Below the pieces are notes generated by a model. The model did not search any database. It was not told where the DNA came from and was given only the letters and a program-made list of their open reading frames with translations. Shown in pieces: positions 1 to 7,951 of a DNA stretch of 10,772 bases. Each line of letters begins with the position of its first letter. Position 1 is the stretch's first letter. This DNA comes from an uncultured Novosphingobium sp. (GTDB taxonomy: Bacteria > Pseudomonadota > Alphaproteobacteria > Sphingomonadales > Sphingomonadaceae), in the NCBI GenBank assembly GCA_946886365.1, contig CAMPIM010000113.1, forward strand, positions 1 through 10,772, read 5' to 3'. A program made the position numbers and the translations under genes.

Positions 1-2854
1 CGTCATCCTCTACCGGAGCGGAAGGTGCGAGGGGCCGGGGGGGACGCGCTTCTTCTGGCGCGGGCTGACGGAGCCAAGCGGGTTCGGCGTGCGACGCCGC
101 TTCAACAGTAGCGGCCTTTTGCAGGGCACGCGGAGGCAGGGTCTCTGCACCCAGCCAACGCCGACGCGTGCCCCATAGATGATCGTTCTCCCATTCCGCG
201 CCAAGGGCGATCATGGCGTTCTCGACTGCCGTGAACCAGCTTTCGGGTTGCGGCATGCCTCTGGCGCGCGGGCCTAGCGAGCCGGTGACGACCAGCCTCT
301 CCTCCGCACGAGTCAGCGCCACGTAGAGCAGCCGCCAATGCTCCTCGCGTTCGGCGGCGCGCGCTTCCTCCAGAACCTGTCCGATGGGTCCCAGACGCTC
401 GGACTTGCGGGGAGCGAGGATGGGCAGACCGTTCCATTCAAGGGAATCGCTGCGTGTTCCGGCATCGGGATCAAGGCAGGCGTCCGCCAATATGACGACC
501 GGGGCCTGCAAACCCTTCGCACCGTGCACGGTAAGAAGGCGGAGCGAATCGCCCTGCGCCGCCGCGTCGCGGACGATCTCCACTTCGCCCCGGTCGAACC
601 AGTCCACGAAGCGCTGCAAGGAGGGGTGATCGTCCGTCTCGAACGCGAGCGCGGCGTTGAGCAATTCCTCGATCGGATCGGCGGCTTCGATGCCGAGCCG
701 TTCGATCAGGCGGCGGCGGCCCTCCATCGGGCCGGACAGGATCGATTCGAGATAGCGGTAGGGTGTGGTCAGGTCGGCGCGGTTCAGCAGCGTGCGAAGC
801 GGGGCGAGCAACTCTTCATCCTGGGTCCGGGTGAGATGCTGCCAGAGCCCAACGCGGCGGTTCATGGCGCAGGCCATGAGGTCGTTCTGCGACCAGCCGA
901 TCAGCGGCGACACCAATAGCGAGGCTAGATTGAGATCATCCTCAGGCTGAACGGCGAAGCGGAGCGCGGCGAGGAGGTCGCGCACGGCAAGCGGTGCATT
1001 CAGGCGAAGGCGGTCAATGCCTGCGACGGCGACGCCCTCCTCATAGAGGCGAGCCACGATCAGCCGGGCTAGTTCGCTGCGGCGGCGGACGAGGATCATG
1101 ATGTCGCCTGCCGTGACGGGGCGGCCACGGCTTTCCAGCATCATGCCGTCATCGATCCACTGGCGGATTTGCCGCGCGATATTCTGGGCGAGCAGGCGTT
1201 CCTGATCGGCGGCCCAATCCTCCTCGCCTTCCGCGTCTTCGGACAGGCCAGCGATCGTGGGTTTCCATAGCAGGACTTCGCCGGGGAAGCGGTTGGCGCT
1301 GATGTGCTGGACGGCGCCCGAGTTTAGACCGAGCCGTTCGGCGCTCAAGGTCGCGATTGTCCGGTCCACTACGTCGAGGACGGCGGGCGTGGAGCGGAAA
1401 CTGCGTTCGAGCGACAGGTCGTGGAAGATATGGTCGGCATCTTCCGCATGGCGCTGGAAGGCTATTTGCGCGGCGGCGAATGCCTGGGGGCTGGTGCCCT
1501 GGAAGCCGAAGATCGCCTGCTTGAAGTCGCCGACGGTGAAGATGGTGCGGGCGCGATCACCCTTGGCCCCCTCCCCTGCGAAAAACTCGGCAGCGAGCGC
1601 GCCGACGATCTGCCATTGGCTGACGTTCGTGTCCTGCGCCTCATCGACCATGATGTGATCGATGCGCTGGTCGAGCTTGTAGCGGATCCAGTCGGCGATG
1701 CCGGGTTGGGACAGAAGGTCGGCGGTGCGGGCGATGAGGTCGTTGAAATCCACGGCACCGGCGAGCTGCTTCGCCTCATGATAGGCACGGGCATAGGCGC
1801 GGCCTGCATGCAGCCCCTCGGCGAGCAAATCGGCGTAGGCCGCGAGCGCCTTGAGGTTCAGAAGCTCGGCGCAACGGGAGTGGAGGCGCGCGCTTGCTTC
1901 ACCATAGCCATCGACCGGGGGAACCCAGCCCTTGGTCGAGATGAGGTCGCCGTCTTTCTTCGCCCACGCGGCGTGCAGATCCTCCAAAGCCTCCGCGCGG
2001 CCGCGAGCGCCTAAGGCTCGCCATCGGGCTATGCGGTCACAGCGCTCTAGGGCGCGGCCGGTGCCCCAATCGGCATTGGCCTGAGCGATCCAGACGAGGG
2101 TTCGCATGTCGAACTGCGCGTCTTCGCACTGGCTGGCGAGGTGCGCGATGACGTCGCCCTCGGGAAGGCCGAGTTCGCGATAGAGCGACGCGGCGATGTC
2201 TTCCGGCAGTTGCTCCAGTGCCGGAAGATGGGCAGCGCAGCGTAGGAGGAATTGTTCGGCGCCCCCTTCCCCCAGACGCAGGCTGATCGCTTGAAGCGCT
2301 TCCATGAGGCGGTCGTCGCCCTGATCCTGCGCACGGACGGCAAGATCGGCTAGGGTCTGGCGCGCGAGCGCCGCCTGCTCCCGCTGGTCGAGCGGGCGGA
2401 AGCCGGGAGGTAGATCGGCTTCGAGGGGAAAGGCGGTCAGCAATTGCTGGCAGAAGCCATGGATGGTCTGGATGCGAAGACCGCCGCCGGTGGATTCCAA
2501 CACCTCCGCAAAGAGGCGGCGGGCACGGTCGCGTGCTTCCGGGCCGCTATCCTCGTGCAGCGCCTCCAGATCCTCGAACAGTTCGCCTTCCTCCATCTGG
2601 ACCCAGGCGGCGAGGCGATCATGGATGCGGTCGGCCATTTCCGCCGCGCCCGCTTTGGTGAAGGTGAGGCAGAGGATATTTTCGGGCCGCACGCCCTGTA
2701 GCAGCAGACGGAACACGCGAGCAGTCAGCACATGCGTCTTGCCAGTGCCCGCCGAAGCCGACAGCCACACATGGGCGTCAGGCGACGCGGCGCGCGCCTG
2801 CGCTCCCGCGAGCGGTTGAAGCGCGGAGGTCTTTCTAGACATCGTCGCGGCCAT
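1..2854 (-). CDS. addA: AddA helicase-nuclease subunit of the AddAB double-strand break repair complex (C-terminus outside window)
   Basis: UvrD/Rep-type superfamily 1 helicase subunit of AddAB, which resects double-strand breaks to produce 3' single strands for RecA. The frame is open to the window edge and gives 951 complete codons. Visible motifs in one frame: Walker A SASAGTGKT (residues 32-40), Walker B DEAQDTN (404-410), GDFKQAIFGF (442-451), motif V VHGAKGLQAP (776-785) and motif VI YVALTRAEERL (844-854). The last visible residues (about 933-951) form a Pro/Ala-rich linker. The PD-(D/E)XK nuclease domain expected after it in this family lies beyond position 1 and cannot be assessed. 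I chose the ATG at 2854 because a perfect GGAGGA sits 5 nt upstream inside addB. An in-frame ATG at 2842 is the alternative and has no comparable site. The 2854 start overlaps the addB stop by 20 nt. The helicase identity is firm. Confidence 0.95.
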   Translation of the reverse strand, partial: MAATMSRKTSALQPLAGAQARAASPDAHVWLSASAGTGKTHVLTARVFRLLLQGVRPENILCLTFTKAGAAEMADRIHDRLAAWVQMEEGELFEDLEALHEDSGPEARDRARRLFAEVLESTGGGLRIQTIHGFCQQLLTAFPLEADLPPGFRPLDQREQAALARQTLADLAVRAQDQGDDRLMEALQAISLRLGEGGAEQFLLRCAAHLPALEQLPEDIAASLYRELGLPEGDVIAHLASQCEDAQFDMRTLVWIAQANADWGTGRALERCDRIARWRALGARGRAEALEDLHAAWAKKDGDLISTKGWVPPVDGYGEASARLHSRCAELLNLKALAAYADLLAEGLHAGRAYARAYHEAKQLAGAVDFNDLIARTADLLSQPGIADWIRYKLDQRIDHIMVDEAQDTNVSQWQIVGALAAEFFAGEGAKGDRARTIFTVGDFKQAIFGFQGTSPQAFAAAQIAFQRHAEDADHIFHDLSLERSFRSTPAVLDVVDRTIATLSAERLGLNSGAVQHISANRFPGEVLLWKPTIAGLSEDAEGEEDWAADQERLLAQNIARQIRQWIDDGMMLESRGRPVTAGDIMILVRRRSELARLIVARLYEEGVAVAGIDRLRLNAPLAVRDLLAALRFAVQPEDDLNLASLLVSPLIGWSQNDLMACAMNRRVGLWQHLTRTQDEELLAPLRTLLNRADLTTPYRYLESILSGPMEGRRRLIERLGIEAADPIEELLNAALAFETDDHPSLQRFVDWFDRGEVEIVRDAAAQGDSLRLLTVHGAKGLQAPVVILADACLDPDAGTRSDSLEWNGLPILAPRKSERLGPIGQVLEEARAAEREEHWRLLYVALTRAEERLVVTGSLGPRARGMPQPESWFTAVENAMIALGAEWENDHLWGTRRRWLGAETLPPRALQKAATVEAASHAEPAWLRQPAPEEARPPRPLAPSAPVEDD

Positions 2855-5810
2855 ACCATTCCTCCAGCCGCATTAGCTGGTCATAGTCGCCATAGTTTGC
2901 GACTTCGGGATTCACCTGCGCGTCGAAGGGGGCGTTACCCGTCAGATAATCGCCAGCGATCTTTTCGAACCATTCGTGGACGAGCGATGTGAAGGAGGCC
3001 GTTACGATCTTATCTCGCTTCCCCATCGGATCGACGGGGCTTTCCCGGTAGCCGAAGGCGTCGTTCTTCTTGGCCAGCGACCAATATTCGAAACAGCCTG
3101 CGGTTTTTGCGCCCTCGATGGCCGGGAAGCCACCCTGTTCGGCGATGAGGCCCAGTAGCCCTAATTGGAGCGAATAGCCCGCCTTGACCTGCTTGGCGCT
3201 AGGCGGTTTGCCGGTTTTGTAGTCGACTATGGCGAGCGAGCCGTCCGGCATGCGATCTATCCGGTCAGCCTTGCCGGTGAGGGTCACGCCAGCGATTTCC
3301 GCCCGGCCATCCGTCTCCACCGCCAATATGGAGCGGCCTGCTGCCTGATCGGCGGTGACTTCGGCAGCGATCCAGCGGATCGCCTCGATCAACCTTGGCT
3401 GCCAGAGCGCTTTCAGCAACGGGTGAACATCGGGCCGGTCGAACATCGCGCGGGCGCGGGCTTCCAGATCGGCGGGATCGCGCCGCCCGGCCTCTGCCCA
3501 GTGCTGAAGGATTTCATGGACAGCCGTACCGCGCCATGCAGGGCCAGCATCGGCATCGACCGGGTCGAGGCGATTTAGGCGCAATATCCGCTTGGCGTAA
3601 AAGGCGAAGGGGTCAGCCTTTAGGCGGTCCACATCCGTTACGGGGATCAGCTTCGGGCGGACGGAGGCGGGTGGCACTGGCGCGGGACGGCGGCTTGGCT
3701 GGTGCCGTGCTGGCCGGTCTAGCGCCTGTGCCAGCGCCGCGTAACGATCGGCGCTCTTCCATTGTGGACCGGCCATGGCCTTGAGACGCAACCAGAAGCG
3801 GGAGGCTATGGCGGGACCACCCGAGCCTCTTCTCGCGCGGGTGATAAGGACGTGGGGAGCGCCCAATGCGCTGGCAAAGTCATGGGCGGCGCGGCCGATG
3901 CGGGTTTCTAGACCCGGAAGGCCGAGTTCTCGTCGGATGCGGGGAGCGAGCCAGGGATCGGGTGAGGGCAGGCCGGGCCATGTGCCCTCGTTGAGGCCCC
4001 CCAGGATCATGAGGTCAGCCTGAACAAGTTGCGCTTCGATAAGACCCAATATCGAGATGCGCGGATGGCCGCCCTGAACCGGGCGCACCGAGACGCCGCC
4101 CAACATATTGTCGAGCAGGGTCGGGAGGGAGCGGATGTCAGACTGTTGAGGGCCTTCGGGGGCCGCCTGTTCCAACTCCGCGAACAGGTCGGCGGCGGCG
4201 TGACCCTGAACACCCGACCATATGGCATCGCCGGTCAATGCTCCGGCTTGTTCGCGAAGCGCCGCCAGTTGCGCGGCAAAGGTCGGGGCGACGGCGCAGG
4301 CTTGCTCCAGCGGTTCGAGCAGCGCGCGCGCCTGAGACCACCATTGCCGTGTCCGGGTTCGCAGCGCCTGCTGGCGATCCTCTCCTTCCCGTTCGGCGAG
4401 GAGCAAGTCGATCCCTTGAAGGCCCGCAGGAGGACGCGGGCCGCGCAGTAATAAATCAAGGCCGCGCACGCCTTCCAGCCATGGAAGGCGTCCTTCGCCG
4501 CGCATGACCAGCGGATGCTTGAGCAATGTCAGGAGCGCGACGGGCGCGAAGCGTTCGGCCACCGCCTGGGCCAGCGCGATGAGCAGAGTGCCCGGCGGCA
4601 GGCGGGACAGCGGAAGGCCTGCGGAATCGTCTGCCGCGATTCCCCATCGCGTGAGATGCGCCGACACCCGCGTGGCAAGTTGGCGGTCGGGCGTGACCAG
4701 CGCGGCGGTGCGGCCCTGCGTTTCCACCGCCTCACGCAGGGCGATGGCGATCGCCTGAGCTTCCTCACCCGGCGTTGCGACTTCCAGCGCCTCCACTCCG
4801 GCAAGCGACCGGTCGGCGGTCTTCAGATCGCGCCAACGGCTGGTCAGGCGCGGGGGAAGCATCGCGTTGGAGATGTTGCGGCTGCGGACGGCGCGCGCAT
4901 CATGCTCGCTGCCCCAGCGCCAAAGCGCTACGTCATCGCGCGTGGCGCTCATTCCATTGAGCAAGCGCTTGAGGGCATATTGGGGATGGGTTTCATGCGC
5001 AGGGGGCGCACGGCCGGTGACGGGGTCCGGCGCGAAAGGACCGATGGCGTCCCATGTGGCTTCGTCCATTTCATGGTCTAGGCCAGCGAAAACGACGCTG
5101 CCGCGCGGCAGGACGGCAATCCTTCGAAGCAGACCCGCAACCGCCGGAGCGGTCGTGGCTATGCCAGCGGCGATCACGAATCCGGTCGGCGGCTCTGCGG
5201 TCCAGCGGGAGGCCAGGCGATCAAACAGGCGATTGCGCCGGTCGGCCAGGTCAATAAAGCCAAGCCGTCCCAATTCCTCGGGCCAGCGGCGAATAAGGAT
5301 GGAGAAAAGATCGAGCGACCTTTGCCAATGGCCCGACAATTCATCCGACAGCGTGAGTTCGGAAAGCGCGGTGATGGGCACCCGCTCCACCTGCATCTGG
5401 TCGAGAACGGTGCCGAGCGCCTGGCCGAGCTTGATCGCCTGCGCGGCGTCCATTGGCTGGCCGGATGCCTGCTGAACCATGCGGGCCAGGATCATCTGGC
5501 GGCGCATGGGCGCGATCGCGGGGGGAATGGCCTCCCCCTCCGCCAGAGGATCGAGCGCACCGCCTGCCTGTTCTCCAAGATCGGGATCGCCGATCGCGAC
5601 CAATCGGGGAAGAAGCAGGCCTCCACCCGATCGGCGGACGAAGGCGTCGCTGACGGCACGGATCGCGCGATTGGTCGGCAGCAGGATCATGCCCTGTGCC
5701 AGCGCCATCGGCTCGCTGCCATGCTGTGCGATTATGCCCGCTGCCAAGGCGTCGGAAAAGGCGCGGTGAGCTGGGATGTTGAACAAGGCGGGCCGGGTGC
5801 GGTCACCCAT
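2835..5810 (-). CDS. addB: AddB, nuclease/helicase-like subunit of AddAB, alphaproteobacterial type
   Basis: 991-residue partner of AddA. The N-terminus carries LPTNRAIR (44-51), as in alphaproteobacterial AddB. There is no Walker A motif, so this subunit is unlikely to hydrolyse ATP. The segment around ILGGLNEGTWP (602-612) is typical of the family's inactivated helicase domain. The C-terminal RecB-like PD-(D/E)XK nuclease looks complete: H765 (GTAVHEIL), D849 (GKADRID), D863-Y-K865 (IVDYKTGK) and Q882 (YSLQLG). The whole protein has only two cysteines, so the four-Cys Fe-S cluster known from Bacillus AddB cannot form. The frame stays open upstream to 6011, but the ATG at 5810 is chosen: it overlaps the murU stop by 8 nt (ATGGGTGA), and the upstream extension is only murU read out of frame. 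The next gene, addA, begins inside its last codons. Confidence 0.95.
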   Translation of the reverse strand: MGDRTRPALFNIPAHRAFSDALAAGIIAQHGSEPMALAQGMILLPTNRAIRAVSDAFVRRSGGGLLLPRLVAIGDPDLGEQAGGALDPLAEGEAIPPAIAPMRRQMILARMVQQASGQPMDAAQAIKLGQALGTVLDQMQVERVPITALSELTLSDELSGHWQRSLDLFSILIRRWPEELGRLGFIDLADRRNRLFDRLASRWTAEPPTGFVIAAGIATTAPAVAGLLRRIAVLPRGSVVFAGLDHEMDEATWDAIGPFAPDPVTGRAPPAHETHPQYALKRLLNGMSATRDDVALWRWGSEHDARAVRSRNISNAMLPPRLTSRWRDLKTADRSLAGVEALEVATPGEEAQAIAIALREAVETQGRTAALVTPDRQLATRVSAHLTRWGIAADDSAGLPLSRLPPGTLLIALAQAVAERFAPVALLTLLKHPLVMRGEGRLPWLEGVRGLDLLLRGPRPPAGLQGIDLLLAEREGEDRQQALRTRTRQWWSQARALLEPLEQACAVAPTFAAQLAALREQAGALTGDAIWSGVQGHAAADLFAELEQAAPEGPQQSDIRSLPTLLDNMLGGVSVRPVQGGHPRISILGLIEAQLVQADLMILGGLNEGTWPGLPSPDPWLAPRIRRELGLPGLETRIGRAAHDFASALGAPHVLITRARRGSGGPAIASRFWLRLKAMAGPQWKSADRYAALAQALDRPARHQPSRRPAPVPPASVRPKLIPVTDVDRLKADPFAFYAKRILRLNRLDPVDADAGPAWRGTAVHEILQHWAEAGRRDPADLEARARAMFDRPDVHPLLKALWQPRLIEAIRWIAAEVTADQAAGRSILAVETDGRAEIAGVTLTGKADRIDRMPDGSLAIVDYKTGKPPSAKQVKAGYSLQLGLLGLIAEQGGFPAIEGAKTAGCFEYWSLAKKNDAFGYRESPVDPMGKRDKIVTASFTSLVHEWFEKIAGDYLTGNAPFDAQVNPEVANYGDYDQLMRLEEWYGRDDV
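2860..2865 (-). promoter_or_regulatory. Strong Shine-Dalgarno (GGAGGA) for addA inside the end of addB
   Basis: On the minus strand GGAGGA is followed by a 5-nt spacer and the ATG at 2854, which is in frame with the AddA helicase motifs. It is the best ribosome binding site among the operon's internal junctions and decides the addA start in favour of 2854 over the ATG at 2842. Confidence 0.7.
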
Positions 5811-6513
5811 AGGCGAGCATCGATTCCACAAAAGGAATGGCGCGCGGCGTGCCGACGTCGAACCAGAGGCCCTGATGGGAAACGCCGTAGAGGCGCCCCG
5901 CTTCGATAGCGCGGTTCCAAAAGATATTGGTCGAGAAGACGTCGGATGGCGGATCGACCAGCAGGCTGGGCGAAAGGATCTGCACGCCGGTAAAGACGAA
6001 GGGCGCCACATGGCTCGTCTTGCGGCGGCTCAACCGGCCAGAGGCGTCCATGTGGAAGTCGCCTGGTCCCGTATGGCAATGGGCGCGGGCGAGCGGCACC
6101 AGCAGCAGCAGCGCATCCATGCGATCGGGGTCCCACAGGCGCTGCATCATGCCCAGCGTTTCCTGCGGCCCGTCGATCCAGAGATTGTCGCTGTTCGCGC
6201 AGAAGAAGGGTTTGTCGCCCAGCAGGGCGCGGGCATGGATCAAGCCCCCGCCCGTTTCCAGCAGCTTGGGACGCTCGTCCGAAATCAGCACCTGCATGCC
6301 GTTCGAATGGGCATTGAGATGCGCCTCGACCGTGTCGGCGAGGTAATGAACATTGACCACGACCTTGCGGATGCCGCCAACGGACAGCCGGTCCAGCGCA
6401 TGGTCCATCAGCGGCTTGCCAGCGACCTTGACCAGCGGCTTTGGGCGCGTGGCGGTGAGCGGGCGCATCCGCTTGCCAAGGCCAGCCGCCATCAGCATTG
6501 CCGTGTCGATCAT
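5803..6513 (-). CDS. murU: Nucleotidyltransferase, probable N-acetylmuramate 1-phosphate uridylyltransferase MurU
   Basis: 236-residue sugar-phosphate nucleotidyltransferase, probably converting MurNAc-1-phosphate plus UTP to UDP-MurNAc in peptidoglycan recycling. The N-terminal signature AAGLGKRMRPLT runs from residue 9 to 20, followed by the PKP loop (24-26) with the conserved Lys25. ETGGG (86-90) and the acidic NSDN (107-110, metal-binding Asp109) follow, and a WFDVGTP motif lies near the C-terminus. The length fits single-domain MurU and is shorter than GlmU-type or mannose-1-phosphate enzymes with added domains. The frame is open upstream to 6678, but the ATG at 6513 sits directly before the nucleotidyltransferase fold, overlaps the amgK stop by 4 nt (ATGA), and has AGGA 12 nt upstream. 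Its place beside an AmgK-like kinase supports MurU over other sugar specificities. The fold is certain; the substrate is inferred. Confidence 0.85.
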   Translation of the reverse strand: MIDTAMLMAAGLGKRMRPLTATRPKPLVKVAGKPLMDHALDRLSVGGIRKVVVNVHYLADTVEAHLNAHSNGMQVLISDERPKLLETGGGLIHARALLGDKPFFCANSDNLWIDGPQETLGMMQRLWDPDRMDALLLLVPLARAHCHTGPGDFHMDASGRLSRRKTSHVAPFVFTGVQILSPSLLVDPPSDVFSTNIFWNRAIEAGRLYGVSHQGLWFDVGTPRAIPFVESMLAYG

Positions 6514-7496
6514 GCGGGGGCGTTGTCCTGAAGCGCGAGATGGCGCTTTTCCGCTGGGATGTTGGCGGCGAACCAGTCCGCTACCGGCGCGAGCGCGGGG
6601 TGCGCCAAGTCGCGTTCCAGCAGGTCCCACATGCGCGGCAGGAAGGACAGGTAGCGCGGCTTTCCGTCCCGCTTCCAAAGCCGCGTGAAGATGCCGATGA
6701 TCTTCGCATTCCGCTGCGCGCCCAGCACAGCATAGGCAGCATCGAAGTCGGCCGGGGGATTTGCGATTGCCTTATAATGGCCGATCATCGCGGCCTCCAC
6801 CTCCGGCGGGACATCGCGCCGAGCGTCCTGAAGCAGCGACACAAGGTCATAAGCGGGATGCCCGGCGAGAGCGTCCTGAAAGTCGAGCAGGCCAAGCCCG
6901 CGCACTTCAGGCCGGTCGATCAGCATGATATTTTCGGCATGATAATCGCGCAGCACTGTGACTGTGGGGCTGGCGGATTGCTCCACAATCGGCAGCACGG
7001 CATCCCAGGCCCGAGTATAAGCCTCCGCATCGACAGCGAGGCCTATGGCGGGGCAGTACCATTCGGTGAGCAGCCCCGCTTCGCGCTGACAGACGGCGCG
7101 GTCATAGGGCGGCAGGTCGGCGGCAGGCTGGCGATGGAGATCCGCGAGCAGTTCGACTGCGCGGCTATAAACGCCTTTCTCGTCGGCGGGGACATCGTCC
7201 AGATGTTCCTTGACCCGCAAGTCGCCGAAATCCTCGATGAGCACCAGACCTTGTTCCAGATCGCGGGCAAGGATCGCCGGGGCAGCAAAACCCTGCTGAA
7301 CCAAATGTTCGGCAATGGCGATGAACGGGCGCGGGTCCTCATGTGGCGGCGGCGCATCCATCAGCACGGCACGGCGCGCGCCATCGACCACGCGGAAGTA
7401 GCGGCGGAACGACGCATCACCCGCCAGCGGGACGATAACGGCATGGCCCCACCCCGCAGCTGAGAGAAAGGCGGGAGCGGAAGCGGGCGGGATCAT
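6510..7496 (-). CDS. amgK: APH-family sugar kinase, probable anomeric MurNAc/GlcNAc kinase AmgK
   Basis: 328-residue cytoplasmic kinase of the aminoglycoside phosphotransferase fold, probably phosphorylating the anomeric hydroxyl of MurNAc (and GlcNAc) to give the substrate of the next enzyme, MurU. Visible features: an N-terminal GDASFRRYFRV (26-36) typical of the AmgK group; the catalytic loop RDYHAEN with D184 and N189 matching the kinase HxDxxxxN pattern; and LLDFQDA with the metal-binding D205. It is not expected to be an antibiotic-modifying enzyme, because AmgK homologues fall in the same Pfam family and here it is paired with murU. The chosen ATG at 7496 overlaps the tsaE stop by 4 nt (ATGA). 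An in-frame ATG at 7508 would add four residues (MVAD) and is about equally plausible, with GGA 7 nt upstream. Confidence 0.85.
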   Translation of the reverse strand: MIPPASAPAFLSAAGWGHAVIVPLAGDASFRRYFRVVDGARRAVLMDAPPPHEDPRPFIAIAEHLVQQGFAAPAILARDLEQGLVLIEDFGDLRVKEHLDDVPADEKGVYSRAVELLADLHRQPAADLPPYDRAVCQREAGLLTEWYCPAIGLAVDAEAYTRAWDAVLPIVEQSASPTVTVLRDYHAENIMLIDRPEVRGLGLLDFQDALAGHPAYDLVSLLQDARRDVPPEVEAAMIGHYKAIANPPADFDAAYAVLGAQRNAKIIGIFTRLWKRDGKPRYLSFLPRMWDLLERDLAHPALAPVADWFAANIPAEKRHLALQDNAPA

Positions 7497-7951
7497 ATCT
7501 GCGACCATCGCTCTGTCCAAGCGTCCGGCACGCGCACTGTCAAGCGCCGAGCGCCGTCGGGTTCGATGTCGATGTGGAGCCGCAGCGCATGCGGCCATGC
7601 ATCCGGACCCAGGCGATCCGGCCATTCGACGATCAGCAGGCTGTCCATCAGATATTCGTCCAGAGCCAGTTCCCGCGCCTCTTCCGCATCGTCAAGGCGA
7701 TAGAGGTCGACATGGGCGACGGGCAGCTTCACCTCCGGCACATCATAGGGCTGGACGATCGCGAAGCTGGGGCTTGGCGCCTCGCCTGCAAGGCCAAGCC
7801 CCTCCAATATGCCGCGCGCGAGCGTCGTCTTTCCCGCGCCAAGGCCGCCCTCCAGCGCGATGACGTCACCGATGCGCGCCAAGTCAGCCAGACGGCGGCC
7901 GAGGGCCAGCATCGCCGCTTCGTCGGGCATGGTCAGGCTCTGCTCAGCCAC
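7493..7951 (-). CDS. tsaE: TsaE, tRNA threonylcarbamoyladenosine biosynthesis ATPase
   Basis: 152-residue P-loop ATPase (formerly YjeE) that works with TsaB and TsaD in making t6A37 on tRNAs reading ANN codons. Motifs: Walker A GGLGAGKTT (35-43), the SPSF variant of the family's SPTF (60-63), HVDLYRL (80-86) and IVEWPDR (107-113) with the conserved Glu-Trp. The length is normal for the family. The start is taken as GTG at 7951, which overlaps the divL stop by 8 nt (GTGGCTGA) and has GAG 7 nt upstream. An ATG seven codons downstream (7930) is an alternative and would lose only MAEQSLT-like residues before the fold. No tsaB or tsaD is visible nearby. Confidence 0.93.
   Translation of the reverse strand: MAEQSLTMPDEAAMLALGRRLADLARIGDVIALEGGLGAGKTTLARGILEGLGLAGEAPSPSFAIVQPYDVPEVKLPVAHVDLYRLDDAEEARELALDEYLMDSLLIVEWPDRLGPDAWPHALRLHIDIEPDGARRLTVRVPDAWTERWSQI

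Noticed and set aside
5811..6011. N-terminal extension of addB to 6011 (67 extra residues)
   Set aside because: The extension is murU read in another frame, Ser/Arg/Pro-rich and unlike AddB. The ATG at 5810 gives a typical AddB N-terminus and an 8-nt overlap.
6514..6678. N-terminal extension of murU to 6678
   Set aside because: The extra 55 residues are Arg/Ala/Gly-rich and come from amgK coding sequence in another frame. The fold begins right after the ATG at 6513.
6498..7463. Plus-strand open frame (321 codons) opposite amgK and the start of murU
   Set aside because: It is antisense to conserved kinase motifs, resembles no family I know, and has composition expected of a codon-position shadow.
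6510..7496. Aminoglycoside resistance gene
   Set aside because: The APH fold is shared with AmgK. The N-terminal GDASFRRYFRV and the coupled MurU neighbour favour a cell-wall sugar kinase, and there is no sign of a mobile resistance context.
7509..7625. N-terminal extension of amgK to 7625
   Set aside because: It covers tsaE coding sequence out of frame and precedes the conserved AmgK N-terminus with low-complexity Arg/Ala-rich residues.
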